From Rhizophagus irregularis (lineage: Eukaryota > Glomeromycota > Glomeromycetes > Glomerales > Glomeraceae), in the NCBI RefSeq assembly GCF_026210795.1, contig NC_089443.1:1674001-1738000 (forward strand): a DNA stretch of 64,000 nt. Reading direction: 5' to 3'. The stretch's first letter is position 1, and each line of letters opens with the position of its first letter. Shown piece by piece: positions 36,775 through 48,542 of this stretch. Below the pieces are notes generated by a model that saw nothing but the letters and a program-made list of their open reading frames with translations, did no database searches and was not told the DNA's origin. A program made the translations under genes and the position numbers.

Positions 36775-38615
36775 ATTATTTTTTCTTAATTTTTCTAATT
36801 TATCTTGAGCATATTGATTTCCTTGTTTAGCAGATTTCTCGTACCAATAAATTGCTTGATTTATATCCTTGTCAATTCCTTTTCCATATTCATACATATT
36901 ACCAAGATTATATTGAGCTGATTTATATCCCGAATTTGCTGCCTTGTGATATAATTCAAAAGCTCGGCCATAATCTTTATTAACGCCATCTCCATTAAAA
37001 TACATAACGCCAAGATTATTTTGAGATATTATATGTCCTAAATTTGCTGCCTGTTGGTATAATTCAAATGCTTTTGTTTATTAACATTAATTCTAATTCA
37101 TTAATATAAAGATAACCACAATTAAATAATCCCATTGCGTAACCCTTATTTGCTACTTTTTCGTAATGTTCGAAAGCTAATTTTTCATCTTCTACAGTTC
37201 GCTTTCTTTTCATCTTCACTTGTTTCAACTCCTAAATAATTAAAACATCCAAGCAAAAATATGGAATCTGAATTATTTTGAATAATTAATAATCAATCAT
37301 AAATTTCTTTTGAGTTTATATTATTATTATTAAAGTAATCAAGAATAATTTTACTTGATGCAATTTTTCCTACATTAATTATTTTGAAAATATAATTTAC
37401 TATATCATTAACTATTTTATTTAATTTTTTTTCAGATGAAATATCTTCATTTGTCAATGATATATATACTATTTCTTTTGTATTAATTTTATCAACATTT
37501 TCAATAATTTGAGACATTTCTCCATGTAATGAATTGTTAATATTTGAAGTATCAATATTGATTGGATTAAAATTATGTCCATCTATTGATGTTGATTGAA
37601 GATTAAATTCCGTTTGATGATTTTCTTTTGTTTTCGTTATAACTACTTTTAATCTTTCTAATACTTGATTTATAGTTGGACGATTGTCTGGTTCAATATC
37701 CCAACATTCTAAAAACATAATAATGTTAATAGATTATAAGTTATAATTAATAAGAGTTCATACTACGTACCGGTATAAATTTTAATATAATTTTCAGGCG
37801 CATTAGGAATGGGTTCTTCTCTACGACCTTGTGAAATTTCTAAAGCTAAATCAATATCGTACTCTTCAGCAGCAAATGGTGGTTGACCACTAGATATCTC
37901 CCAAAATAACACACCAACACTATAAATGTCACATTTTTCATTAAATGAACATGTTTGATTTGAGTTTTTATTTTTTTTCGTCCACTAAATCTTTTTGGAT
38001 CAACATATGGAACACATCCAAAAATTTTAGATTTTGTGTTGGATGATGATTCGATTCTTTTTGACAACCCGAAGTCCGGACAATTTGATAGTATTTTGAT
38101 GAACCAATACATTACCGGAGTGCTATCAGATTAATATGACGTTAAAAAAATTATTATTTAATAAAATTAATTACCAAATCACGATGCACTATTCTTTCAT
38201 TATGTAAAACACGACACGGCGCTAGTTAATTGGTACGCCAAGTTATATTTGTCGTTCCAGGTAAGGTTATCGAAGTTTTCCTTTAAATGATTTTTGAGAG
38301 TACCAGAATTAGCATACTCCATCACTAACAAATAATTTTTTGATTGAACATTTTGATTTTCTAATTATGAATAAAGTATGATAATACCTCATGAACTATT
38401 TCTTTTGCAATTACGTCATCAACATTGAAAAAGGATTTCAACGCTAAATATTGTTCTGAATTTTTCCAATTTGCACGATAAACTTTTCCAAATCCTCCAG
38501 TACCAATTTTTTGAACATTACTAAAATATTTATATTCATAAAGTCTAAAATATTCCTTAGAAATGGCTTCTTCAATCCAATTGATACATTCATTTGTATT
38601 TTCGGTGGTTTGCAT
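36775..38615 (-). pseudogene. K6: decayed kinase-Sel1 gene
   Basis: Exon 1 (38388-38615) is intact, with [12 protein letters not shown] and LALKSFF. Exon 2 and its flanking introns are deleted, so exon 1 is only 27 bases from exon 3 (38175-38360). Exon 3 has one extra base near 38209 that shifts the catalytic-loop region. Exon 4 (37771-38122) has another extra base just before the DFG codons. The Sel1 exon (36775-37708) is broken at about 37070-37290, where a repeat is missing. The linker and last two repeats remain readable. It is diverged from K1 to K5 and nearer to K7 and K8 (EEAISKEYFRLYEYK). Confidence 0.8.
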
Positions 38616-38729
38616 TTTGATATTATTATTGTAAAATAAATCAAAGACGAATTTTTTTTTAAATTTTTGGTAATGTCGTACAGTACACAAAAGGTTATAC
38701 AAAAAAGCCACGCACATAAAAGATGATTT

Positions 38730-39840
38730 TGTTTTATTTTGAGCATGTTGATCTCCTTGTTTAGCAGATTTCTCATACCAGTAAATCAGGACCCAGAAAT
38801 ATATATAAAAGGGTCAGGTTTGAGTTTGCGTATTTTGAACTTAAAAAATCAGGAAAATCTTTCCTTTTTTAGATAGTTTTTGATAATGCTAGTCAAAATT
38901 TTATTTCCTATTATAGTAACCGACTGACATTATTATAACTCCGGCCCTGAAAAAATGCGTACAGCTCATAGTAAAAAAATTTTTTCATCACCTGACCCCC
39001 ATATATATATTTCTGGGTCCTAGTAAATCGCTTGTTTTATATCCTTTTTAATTACTATTCCATATTCATACAGACGACCAATTTTATATTGAGCTAAATT
39101 ATAACCTGAATTTGCTGCTTGGTGATATAGTGCTAAAGTTTGCTCAACACCTTTTCCAATATAATACTTATTAAGATTATATTGAGCAACAATATTTCCT
39201 AAACTTTCCGCCTGTTGATATAATTCAAAAGCTTTTTGATAATTAACACTAGTTCCAATTCCACAATTATAACAATATCCAGCTTTTAATAAACATAATG
39301 CATAACCCATATTTGCTATTTTTTCGTAATATTTTAAAGCCAACTTTTCATCTTTTGTAGTTCCGTAACCAGTTTGATAACATGATCCAACATATAATTG
39401 TGCTAATATTAATAAATAGATCAAATGCTTTCTTATTATCTTCGCTTGTTTCAATTCCTAAATAATTAAAATATCCAAGTAAAAATATAGAATCTAAATT
39501 ATTTTGATTAATTAATAACCAATCATAAATTTCTTGTGAATTTGTATTATTATTATTAAAATAAACAAGAATATTTTTAATATTTTTGGTTAATGTAAAT
39601 TCTTTTCCTTCATTAACTATTTTGAAAATATAATTTACAATATCATTAACTTTTTCAAATGAACAATTTTCAATTATTATGTTTGCGGGTACAATTTCTT
39701 TTATATTCATCTTATTAAAATTTTGTATAATTTGAGACATTTCCCCATGTAACGAATTATCAGTATTCAAAGAAGCGCTAATATTATTTTCTGTTGTTAT
39801 GTTCGTTTTTGTTATAATTTCCTTTAATCTTTCTACTACT
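38730..39840 (-). pseudogene. Displaced Sel1-exon fragment split by a MITE
   Basis: Last-exon sequence of a K3/K4-like gene, joined to the upstream region of K6. It lacks the kinase exons and the start of its own exon (breaks at 39840 inside the TINQVVERL region). It is interrupted by the element at 38788-39021. A deletion near 39410 removes about 23 bases of the second Sel1 repeat, and other small losses occur near 39150. Confidence 0.75.
38788..39021. mobile_element. 234-bp MITE, copy 2 (8-bp duplication)
   Basis: AGTAAATC is repeated at 38780-38787 and 39022-39029. 233 of 234 bases are the same as copy 1 at 12028-12261. It sits in the last Sel1 repeat of the displaced fragment, whose paralogues are the empty site. 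Confidence 0.95.
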
Positions 39841-39993
39841 GACGGTCGGTTAAACGGTCATAAAAACGGTCAGAAAAACGGTCAGAAAAACGGTCAGAAA
39901 AACGGTCAGCCAAAACGGTCGGTCGGTCAAAGGATCTTAACCGGTTATGACCGACCGATAACCGACCGTGACCGACTGTTGCCATCCCTAATC
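39841..39993. repeat. ACGGTC-rich tandem repeat, probable element remnant
   Basis: Four to five copies of a 12-base unit (ACGGTCAGAAAA) at 39856-39910, then GACCGACCG words, ending in GCCATCCCT. That end resembles the GGATGG terminus of the hAT-like element at 12886, so this may be a left-truncated hAT-type element. Confidence 0.55.
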
Positions 39994-40330
39994 TTAATCA
40001 TCTTTTTTTTTTTTACAAATTGATCAATCTCATTATTCAGTATTTCTTAATATATTGAAATATTCTAAAATCTTAAACATTATAATTAACGAAATTTTAT
40101 ATCGATGATAATAATTAATAATTATTATAATAATCTTACATCATTTAAAAATTTGATATCATAATTTAATATCATCATTATAATTAATATAACTATTATA
40201 ATTAGTGAGTTCGCTCAAATTTAAATGAAATTTTAAATTATTAAATTATGATATGTGGAAATTTCTGTTGAAAGGTTAAAAATAATCTTGTCTCAAAAAA
40301 GATTATGTTAAAAAATTTATTTGTACTTTA
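39994..40330 (+). pseudogene. Relic R6 of the paired gene
   Basis: Homologous to 12330-12650 and 20540-20810 (TTACAAATTGATCAATCTC; ATATGTGGAAATTTCTGTTG). Highly decayed. Confidence 0.4.
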
Positions 40331-40416
40331 GGCCGGGCAAAAAAAAAAAATTTAGAGTCGGCCGGGTCAGTTTAAAATTTTATGTCACGAGAATCTAAAA
40401 TTTTTTTTACCCGGCC
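40331..40416. mobile_element. 86-bp Harbinger-like MITE
   Basis: GGCCGGG...CCCGGCC ends, with TTA at 40328-40330 and 40417-40419. The relic near 12645 is the empty site. TTA/TAA duplications and GG-C ends are the known signature of PIF/Harbinger. Confidence 0.75.
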
Positions 40417-40449
40417 TTATATACTAGAGAATGGTTATGTTGAGTCAAC

Positions 40450-41000
40450 AACCTAAAATTTTTTAAACATATTGCAAAATTATGTCATGTGATACATTGT
40501 AAATAAGATACTCTTGTAGGGCATCGTGTTAAATATTTATTGAAATTAATTTTCATTGTAAAAAATTTATTATACAATTTATTGTTAAAGATATCAACCT
40601 GAAACATACGCCCATCTCTCAATTCTCTCATTACCGTCTAAAAACTACAAAAAAGAAAAAATGGAACGTTGATAAATTTTCATAAATAATAATAATAATA
40701 AAATTTTTAAAGTTTACCATTTGATCCATCCATCCAAGAATAGGAAACCATTCCTACAAAAAGGAGAGAAAAAGATAAGTTAATAATAAATTCTTCAAAT
40801 AAAAATTTAAGGGAAATAAAGTTTCAAAAGTTTCGAAACTTACTATCCGATCCATTCAAGAAACAAAAACCCTTCGCTACAAAAAAAGAAAAAAATAAAG
40901 TTAATAAAAACGTTTTTGGCTTATTCTAAAAAAAAAAAAAAAAAATATTTTTTTTTTAAAAAAAACTTACTTTTTAACCTACTAATCAATGACCCTTCGC
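40450..41000 (-). other. Second, partial micro-exon-like array
   Basis: Left flank (CTTGTAGGGC, CATTGTAAAAAATTTATT) and three blocks correspond to the array at 16473. Blocks are 40599-40637 (39 nt), 40718-40753 (36 nt) and 40844-40876 (33 nt), plus a possible one from about 40972. Each is flanked by AG and GTTGAT/GTAAAC/GTAAGT signals on the minus strand. The second and third align with 16473-16505 and 16580-16612. Confidence 0.45.
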
Positions 41001-41321
41001 ACTACATTCAATATTACACAGCCATCTTAATCACAGGATTGTTTAAACGGTATTCACTTCATAGTCTGTGCAACATTAATCATTAACATTGTCAACGATT
41101 TTTTTTTGTTATATATGCGGCAATTATGGATCTTGATAGTCAATAATGTTGGCTCAACAGTTGAAGATAGGATTTTCGTAAACTGACATATTTAAGTCTT
41201 TTAAGTATACGTCATTATTATTATTGTATTTCATTAAAATTTCTAACGAAAATTCCCTTGTTCAAAATAACAAAAATAAAGAAATTTCATACTATTGTTC
41301 GAGTTATATATTTTCTCTTAG

Positions 41322-41612
41322 TTAAAAGTTTGAGAGATGGAGATCATTTACATTTACTTGCTTTCTTTTATCGTAAAATAACAATGACGCAACGTCGCAA
41401 CGGTAACTAATACAAATAAAGAATTCAATATAGCCTTGAATCTTAACCATCTCAAAAATGTCTAATACTGTATGATCACTATGATGACTAGCAAATGGCG
41501 CCAAGTTGTTATTTACTAGTATGTAAAATTCTTGTTGTTTATTATTATCTTGCTGTTTATCATTGTCTTCTTGTTGTTGATTATTTTTATAAGACATTTT
41601 GTACTTTAACAA
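41322..41612 (-). CDS. Small Gln/Asn-rich open frame, unknown
   Basis: Up to 96 residues; an inner start at 41597 (MSYKNNQQQEDNDKQQ) is as good. The N-terminus is polar and Gln/Asn/Asp-rich; the rest has hydrophobic stretches (GYIEFFICISYRCDVASLLF). No homologue recognised. Normal codon diversity in an AT-rich area gives weak support. Confidence 0.3.
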   Translation of the reverse strand: MLKYKMSYKNNQQQEDNDKQQDNNKQQEFYILVNNNLAPFASHHSDHTVLDIFEMVKIQGYIEFFICISYRCDVASLLFYDKRKQVNVNDLHLSNF

Positions 41613-41639
41613 AAAAGAAAAATACTATTTTATAGAAAA

Positions 41640-42254
41640 ATGATGTATTACTTATTAGGACTTTTTGAGATAAGATTTTATATCCTTTATTTTCCTAGGG
41701 CTAACTGTAAATCTTTATTAAAATAAAATAAACGAAGTAACAACGATATATAAAAAATTTATAAAAGAAAATTCGAAAAACTATATTTTATTGAAATGTG
41801 TGACAGGTTATGCCGATTATACACTTAAAGTATGTGACGCATTTTTACTAAAAAAAAAAATTACAAAATCGCTCAAAAAATATGACGCAGTATAGCTTAT
41901 TACTAGTCGTCCTACTAAATTTGTAGGCAACTAGTCATAATGTTCCCTTACAAGTGGTTCGTAATTATAACTTATCAAATTATATTTCCCAGCTTTAGAT
42001 ATATTTACAATGTGACCGTAAAAAAAAATATAGTAATTTCGGTTTAAAAAACCGAAAAAATTTTTAAAAAATCAACAATCTGCTGTGACTAGCGCATCCT
42101 GAAATGTGATTAATAAATTAAACTTTTTTAAAACAAGGAATAGATCAGGCGCAGACATATCACGGATTATCACGCGTTTCCATTTTGCACAATTCAAATT
42201 ATTTATACAGAGGGTAATCTAAACGGGACGGAGCATAATTTTTGAAGGATTTTG
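41640..42254. other. AT-rich region, no gene
   Basis: No frame or repeat that can be supported. Confidence 0.35.
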
Positions 42255-42640
42255 AGATTTCAATTGATTAATATGGATTTTATAAATTCGAACAATATAT
42301 TAATAATAAATAACTTTCTGAAATTGGGAATGTGAAATCAAACTTTTATTATTCATCATTTAATATTATGATAATAATAATTATAATAATTATTACAACT
42401 ATATCAAATTTCTGAATGATCAATTTTTAAGATCACTTTAACTTTAAATGAAAATTTGAAGTTATTAAATTTGGGTATGTTGAAATTTCTATTGGAAAAT
42501 AAACTTGTTTTAAAAAGATTTATTAAAATTTATTTTATAATTTATATGAAATCTTTAATTTAATTACGAAATGTGAAGAATTTTTGAATTACAGAGTCAT
42601 AAGTAATAATACAATAATGAAACCATGTAGTAAAGTAAAA
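42255..42640 (+). pseudogene. Relic R7 of the paired gene
   Basis: Diverged copy: TTTTATTATTCATCATTTAA context, then GGTATGTTGAAATTTCTATT at about 42475, as in R4. Only short coding scraps remain. Confidence 0.35.
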
Positions 42641-43070
42641 TTCATAAGTTTTTATTAAATTGTAGTAATGTTGTAATACGGGTACTTTTTATTATATATT
42701 ATACTCAAACAAAGGTTTAAAGATAATGGTATGAAATTATTATACATGTACCTCTATATGATTGTTCGAATTTAAATTTAAGAACATAACCAAGTTATGC
42801 GGTAAATAAAACATTTATAAATGATTTCATCACCGCCTAATAATTTGGATATAATCAAAGAACAAAATTTAGTAAGCGTAAATGTAATTTGATCACAATT
42901 CATTTTTTTTTTCAGTATCTGATATAAGCAAAAATACTGTTGGGATTAAATAGTATAATAGTATTACAATTTACTCTACTTAAATTAATGAAATTGATTT
43001 ATCATTTTCACCGTTTAAATAAATTACTATTAATAAAATTAATAAGCATGTGGGATATATTTAGAAAATT
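42641..43070. other. 3' spacer of K7, no gene
   Basis: AT-rich, nothing coding seen. Confidence 0.3.
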
Positions 43071-45958
43071 TTATAATCTCTTAATTTTTTCTAGTTTATT
43101 TTGAGCATCCTGATATCCTTGTTCAGCAGATTTCTCGTACCAATAAATTGCTTGATTTAGATCTATTTCAATTCCTTTTCCATGTTCATACATAACAGCA
43201 ACACTATATTGAGCTAAACTATTTTCCAAAGTTGCTGCCTTGTGATATAATTCAAAGGCTTCGCTATAATCTTTCTTAACACCTATTCCATATTCATACA
43301 TGATAGCAAGATTATATTGAGCTAAACTATTTCCTAAATTTGCTGCCTTTTTATAAGATTTAAATGCTTTTTTCTTATTAACATTAGTTCCAATACCATC
43401 ATTATAGCAGTAACCTAACATCATTATTCCATCTGAATTTCCTCCTTCAGCTGATTGTTTAAATAATTCGAAAGCTTTGTTATAATCTTTATTAACTCCT
43501 TTTCCATTTTGGTACATAAGAGCAAGATTATATTGAGCATTGCTATTTCCTAAATTTGCTGCTTGTTGATATAATTCAAATGCTTTTTGTTTATTAATAG
43601 TAATTCCAATTCCATAACTATAAAAATAACCAGTTTTTATCAATCCGGATGCATAACCCAAATTGGCTATTTTTTCGTAACATTTAAAAGCTAACTTTTC
43701 ATTTTTTATTGTTCCACGACCAGTTTCATAACATAATCCAACATAAAATTGTGCTAATGCATGACCTTGCTCTGATGCATTAATAAATAAATCAAATGCT
43801 TTCTTATTATCTTCATTTGTTTCAATTCCTAAATAATTAAAATATCCGAGTAAAAATATAGAATCTGGATTATTTTGATTAATTAATAGCCAATTATAAA
43901 TTTCTTGTGAATTTATATCATCATTATTAAAATAATCGAAAATATCTTTAATATTTATGCTTAATGTTGGATCTTTTCCTTCATTAGTTATTTCGAAAAT
44001 ATAATTTACTATATCATTAACTATTAAATTTTTTTCAGGTGTAATAACTTTGTTTATTGTAGATATAATTTCTCTTGTATTCATTATATCAAAGTTTTGA
44101 ATAACTTGAGACATTTCTCCATGTAATGAATTATCAGCATTTGAAGAAGTATCAATGGTATTAGTTGAATTAAAATTTTGCTCATCAGCTGATATTGATT
44201 GAGGGTTCAATCTCATTTGGTAATCTTTTGTTGTTATGTTTGCTTTTGTTATATTTTTTTCAGTTGAAGCAACTTTATTTATAATTTCTTTAGTGCTCAT
44301 TATATGAAAATTTTGAATAACCTGAGACATTTCTCCATGTAATGAATTATCAGAATTTGAAGAAGAATCAACAATATTATTCTGATTAAATTTTTGCTCA
44401 TTAGCTGATGTTGATTGAAGGTTCAATCTCATTTGGTGATCTTTTGTTATTATGTTTGCTTTTGTTATATTTTCTTCAGTTGAAACAACTTTATTTATAA
44501 TTTCTTTAGTGTTCATTATATGAAAATTTTGAATTACTTGAGACATTTCTCCATGTAATAAATTATCAGCAGAATTTGAAGTAGTATCAGTGTTATTAGT
44601 TGGAATAAATGTTCGCTTATCTATTGATTCTATTGATGTTGGTTGATTTAATCCTGTTTGATAATTTTCTGTTATTATGTTTATTTTTGCTATAATTGCT
44701 TTTAATCTTTCTACTACCTGATTTATAGATGGACGTTTATCAGGCTCGCCATCCCAACATTCTAATAATAAATTATATCATTAATAAGTTTGTTGAATTA
44801 TTTTTTTTTATTAAAATACTATAACATACCGGTATAAATTTTTATATAATTTTCGGGTGTATTAGGAATGGGTTCTTCTCTAAGACCTTGTGATATTTCT
44901 AAAGCCAAATCAATATCATATTGTTCGGTATAAAAAGGAGAATGGCCACTAGAAATCTCCCAGAATAATACTCCAACACTATAAATATCACTTTTTTCAT
45001 TTAATGAGAATATTTGTGAGTTTTTATTCTTTCTTCGTCCACCAAATTTTTTCGGATCAACATAAGGAATTATTCCAAAAAGTTTCGTTCGTGTGTTAGA
45101 TGATGATTTAATTCTTTTTGACAGTCCAAAGTCGGATAACTTTACAGTATTTTGATGAATTAATACATTACCGGAGTGCTATTAAAAAAATAAATATACA
45201 TTATGATGTTAAAAAAAAAAATTGAAAAAATTTTTCTTTACTTATACATTTATTAATCAATAAAGTGAATTAATTACCAAATCACGGTGAACGATTCCTT
45301 CATTATGTAAACATGACACGGCACTAGCTAATTGGTATGCCAAGTTGTACTTGTCATTCCAAGTAAGACTATTGAAATTTTCTTTTAAATAGTTCTTGAG
45401 AGTACCAGAATCTGCATACTCCATTACTAACAAATAATTTTTTGATTGAGCAATTTGGTTTTCTAAATTATGAATAAAATGAATAATAATTTTTTATTAT
45501 ATTACATATTTGCAAAGTCAAGTTACACATATAAACCTTAAATAGTATCATTGAATATTTTATCATACCTGAATCAAATTGTGCAACTCCATAAAATTTA
45601 ATAATGTTATTATGAAATTGTATATCACGCTGAAGCTTAAGCTAGAATGAATATACAGTAGATAATTGTTAGATTTAAAGAATACATATATATAATTTTA
45701 ATATTATGTATGTTTCATAATTTATATTACCTCATGAACGATTTCTCTTGCAGTAACACTATCAAAGTTAAAAAATGATTTCAACGCTAAATATTGTCCT
45801 GAATTTTTCCAATCAGCACGATAAACTTTTCCGAATCCTCCAGTACCAATTATTTGAATATTATTAAAATGTTTATATTCATAAAATCTATAATACCCTT
45901 TAGAAATTGCTTCTTCAATCCAGTTAATCCATTCATTTGTATTTTCGGTGTTTTCCAT
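43071..45958 (-). CDS. K7: protein kinase with triplicated linker and seven Sel1 repeats
   Basis: Exons 45731-45958, 45569-45641, 45278-45462, 44830-45178 and 43071-44761; about 841 residues, no breaks. The kinase domain is complete ([40 protein letters not shown]). Exon 4 is nine bases shorter than in K2 to K5, as in K8. Between kinase and Sel1 part, a segment of about 70 residues with the core [20 protein letters not shown] is present three times; other members have one. Seven Sel1 repeats follow. The linker is polar (Ser/Asn/Thr-rich) and probably disordered, giving a longer reach between kinase and scaffold (inference). Confidence 0.9.
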
Positions 45959-46998
45959 TTTAATATTTTGACATAAATTGTAGAGACGAAAGAATGATAA
46001 TTCTTATTTGGAATTCTGTACCAATTATATATATTAGTAATGTCATACAAATAGATACACAATATACAAGTAGTACAAACAAAACAATGCAATGTCATAC
46101 AAAATTGGTCTGCATTTATACGGAAATAATACCGGTGTACATCGTCGTAAAAGGATATTGCCACGGTTATCAAATAGCATAAGATACAAGTTTACAACAA
46201 AATACAACAATTTTAATTTAATAACAAGCATTAGTTAGTTAAAGATTAACTGGCTGAAAAGTTGTTTTATCAAGTTAAATTTGAATAAAGTATTATTAAT
46301 TTCGAAATTGAATTATATTAACGTGTCAAAAATTCAATTATTTCATTACATTAATTAAAATATTCTAAAAAAATCAAAAATATTTTCTCATATCGAATTC
46401 ATGCACCTTGCATTTTTTTCTTTGATTAAGCCCCGATTATCACTCATCGTAGTAGATATGTTTTTCCTATTTTGTATCTCCCGCGCATTGTCCTACAATT
46501 CTTTTAAAAGTAAATCATTTTATTTTTACCATGAGTATAAAACACTTGCTTAAATATAGATTAGGATTTCTACTCCATTTGGATCATAAATAAAAAATAA
46601 TTTTTTTTTTTGTTTAAATAAAATTATGAATGTTTCACCTATAACTAAAAAGAGAAATTTCTAAATACAATACTTTGATACTTTTTTAGAAAAAATCATC
46701 TTAACCTTAGGTTTGATTGATTTAATGATATGTGACAGTGCCTCAACCCATTGTAAAAAAAAATGCCAAGCATGAGGTTAGAGTATTATTTTTTTTTCTT
46801 TCTTTCATACAACCAACCTGCTTTTTACTTGTAAGTTATATGAGGTTGACCTATTTTAAGAATTATTTCTTTTTATATATATGTGTATATTTTTTTAATA
46901 ACATCTTTTTTTTTCATATGATATAGTTTTATTTTCATGGATAAATAACATGAAAAATTTTTTTTTCAATTATCCACTTTGCTAACAAAATTCCCACT
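45959..46998. other. Upstream region of K7, no gene
   Basis: AT-rich. Both strands have 60-110-codon frames near 46000-46200 that overlap each other and have no homologue in the set. None is supported. Confidence 0.35.
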
Positions 46999-47160
46999 AT
47001 GCCTGCTAAAATCTCAACTATTACCTACATACATGATTCTACAGAACGTCTGATTCAAGATTACATGGTCAAAGAAATCATAACAGTTTCAAGAACTGAT
47101 GATAATGATGTGACCAAGGTCATTTATCTTAAGGTCAAGGCTTTTATTCCATCTGACTGA
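46999..47160 (+). CDS. Small open frame, 53 residues, probable fragment
   Basis: Complete ATG-TGA frame with balanced codon use (MPAKISTITYIHDSTERLIQ) and an alternating hydrophobic pattern (VTKVIYLKVKAFIPSD) like beta strands. GC content is higher than in the flanks. It ends where the sequence becomes AT-rich, so it looks like the first exon or surviving 5' end of a longer, repeated gene. Function unknown. Confidence 0.4.
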   Translation: MPAKISTITYIHDSTERLIQDYMVKEIITVSRTDDNDVTKVIYLKVKAFIPSD

Positions 47161-48335
47161 AATATATCAACCCAAATTGATAATTTTGAGTAAAGATGTG
47201 ATATGTAATTATTTTTAAATAATAAATCTCACTTATAAATAAACAACTAATAAATAAATAAAGTGATAAAGTCTATTTTTCATAGAAAGAAGTGTAAAAT
47301 GTTGTAAGGTTGCAAATATTACAACATATATACAACACTTTTGTTGTAATTATAGTATAGTATTATAATTATTATATAGTACTATTATAATTACTACTAG
47401 TATTGTAATTATTATATAGTAATATTGTAATTATTGCCAATTATACAAATATATATTATAGTATATCAATCATTTCTTTTTGTAATGATATCTGTTTTAC
47501 AAAACTTATTTTTGTAATTTTTATTTTTCAAAAAAGGAAATTTTTGAAAAGTCATGTGTTGTAATTACAACACTTTGAGTTTAAAAGTAGTAATAGGTTG
47601 CAACCCTTACTATTACAACACAAGGTAGTAATTATCAATTACATACTACATCTTTAATTTTGAGACATCATATTTTTAAAAAGAAATTTTTGTGGGATGT
47701 TCTGGGAGGTACTCTGTAAGTATCCAAATTTTTCAATACATGAATGATTATCTCTTCCTTTGCTGATAGATAGGTGACAGGAACTTCCTCTTATGCAGAA
47801 GAACAGAAGGTATTTCCTCAGGTAAAGGAAAGAATGGAGGGAAACTTGGTGGTAGGTTTCTTATATGCTTCATAGGTAGGGACTCTTAAATTGTGGACAT
47901 TTGGGTTAAAGGACAAGGAAATGTTTGGTATGTGTTGTTGTAAAGAGTAAGTAATTGATGGATCATGATGTATAGTATTCAAGAAGCTTTTTCAGGAATT
48001 TTATTGAATTTTACGTCTTAAACATAATAAACAATAAGCAATAAACAACCTTTATTTCTATTATTTTCAATTTTTATTTTTGATTTGTTTCATAAAAACA
48101 TATTACATATAATACTCTAATAAATTTGATTTTTTCAAATGTTTGTCATTTCTCATACTTTTTCATAGTAAAAATGATGTCATTTAATATCATTTGATGT
48201 CATTTCAATGTCATTTCAGTGTCATTTGACAACACTGTTAAATATTAGGTTAGATCCTTTGTTGATCAGCTTACTTGCCATATTATTGGACATGGAATTA
48301 ATAGAAAAGGAATGATTTGGACCTTTTGTTGTCTT
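47161..48335. other. Repeat-rich region without genes
   Basis: 47295-47625 has inverted GTTGTAA/TTACAAC words at both ends (a possible 330-bp element). 48176-48235 has TGTCATTT in tandem. 47690-47960 is moderately GC-balanced but has no sustained frame. Confidence 0.4.
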
Positions 48336-48542
48336 TTATGAAATACTAAATAAATTGTACAAATCTGACAACCCTGAAAATTGACGAAAGTAACCTTCTT
48401 TCCCTTTCTTTTTAATATGCTCAAAAATATTTTCAGGAGATTTACCCGAATTGATAAATGAAATAATACAGTATTTTAGAAAAGATTTTTCAACATTGTA
48501 TTCATGCATTTTAATTAATAGATCATGGTGTGATTTAACCAT
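48336..48542 (-). pseudogene. Fragment of an unidentified gene
   Basis: 68 codons (KSHHDLLIKMHEYNVEKSFL, GKSPENIFEHIKKKG). The helical, charged composition looks like genuine coding. It abuts the F-box-like fragment head-to-head at about 48540, so both were probably cut by the same rearrangement. Confidence 0.35.

Noticed and set aside
45994..46231. Frames on both strands upstream of K7
   Set aside because: They overlap each other in the promoter region, have no homologue among paralogue upstream regions and show no coding signature.
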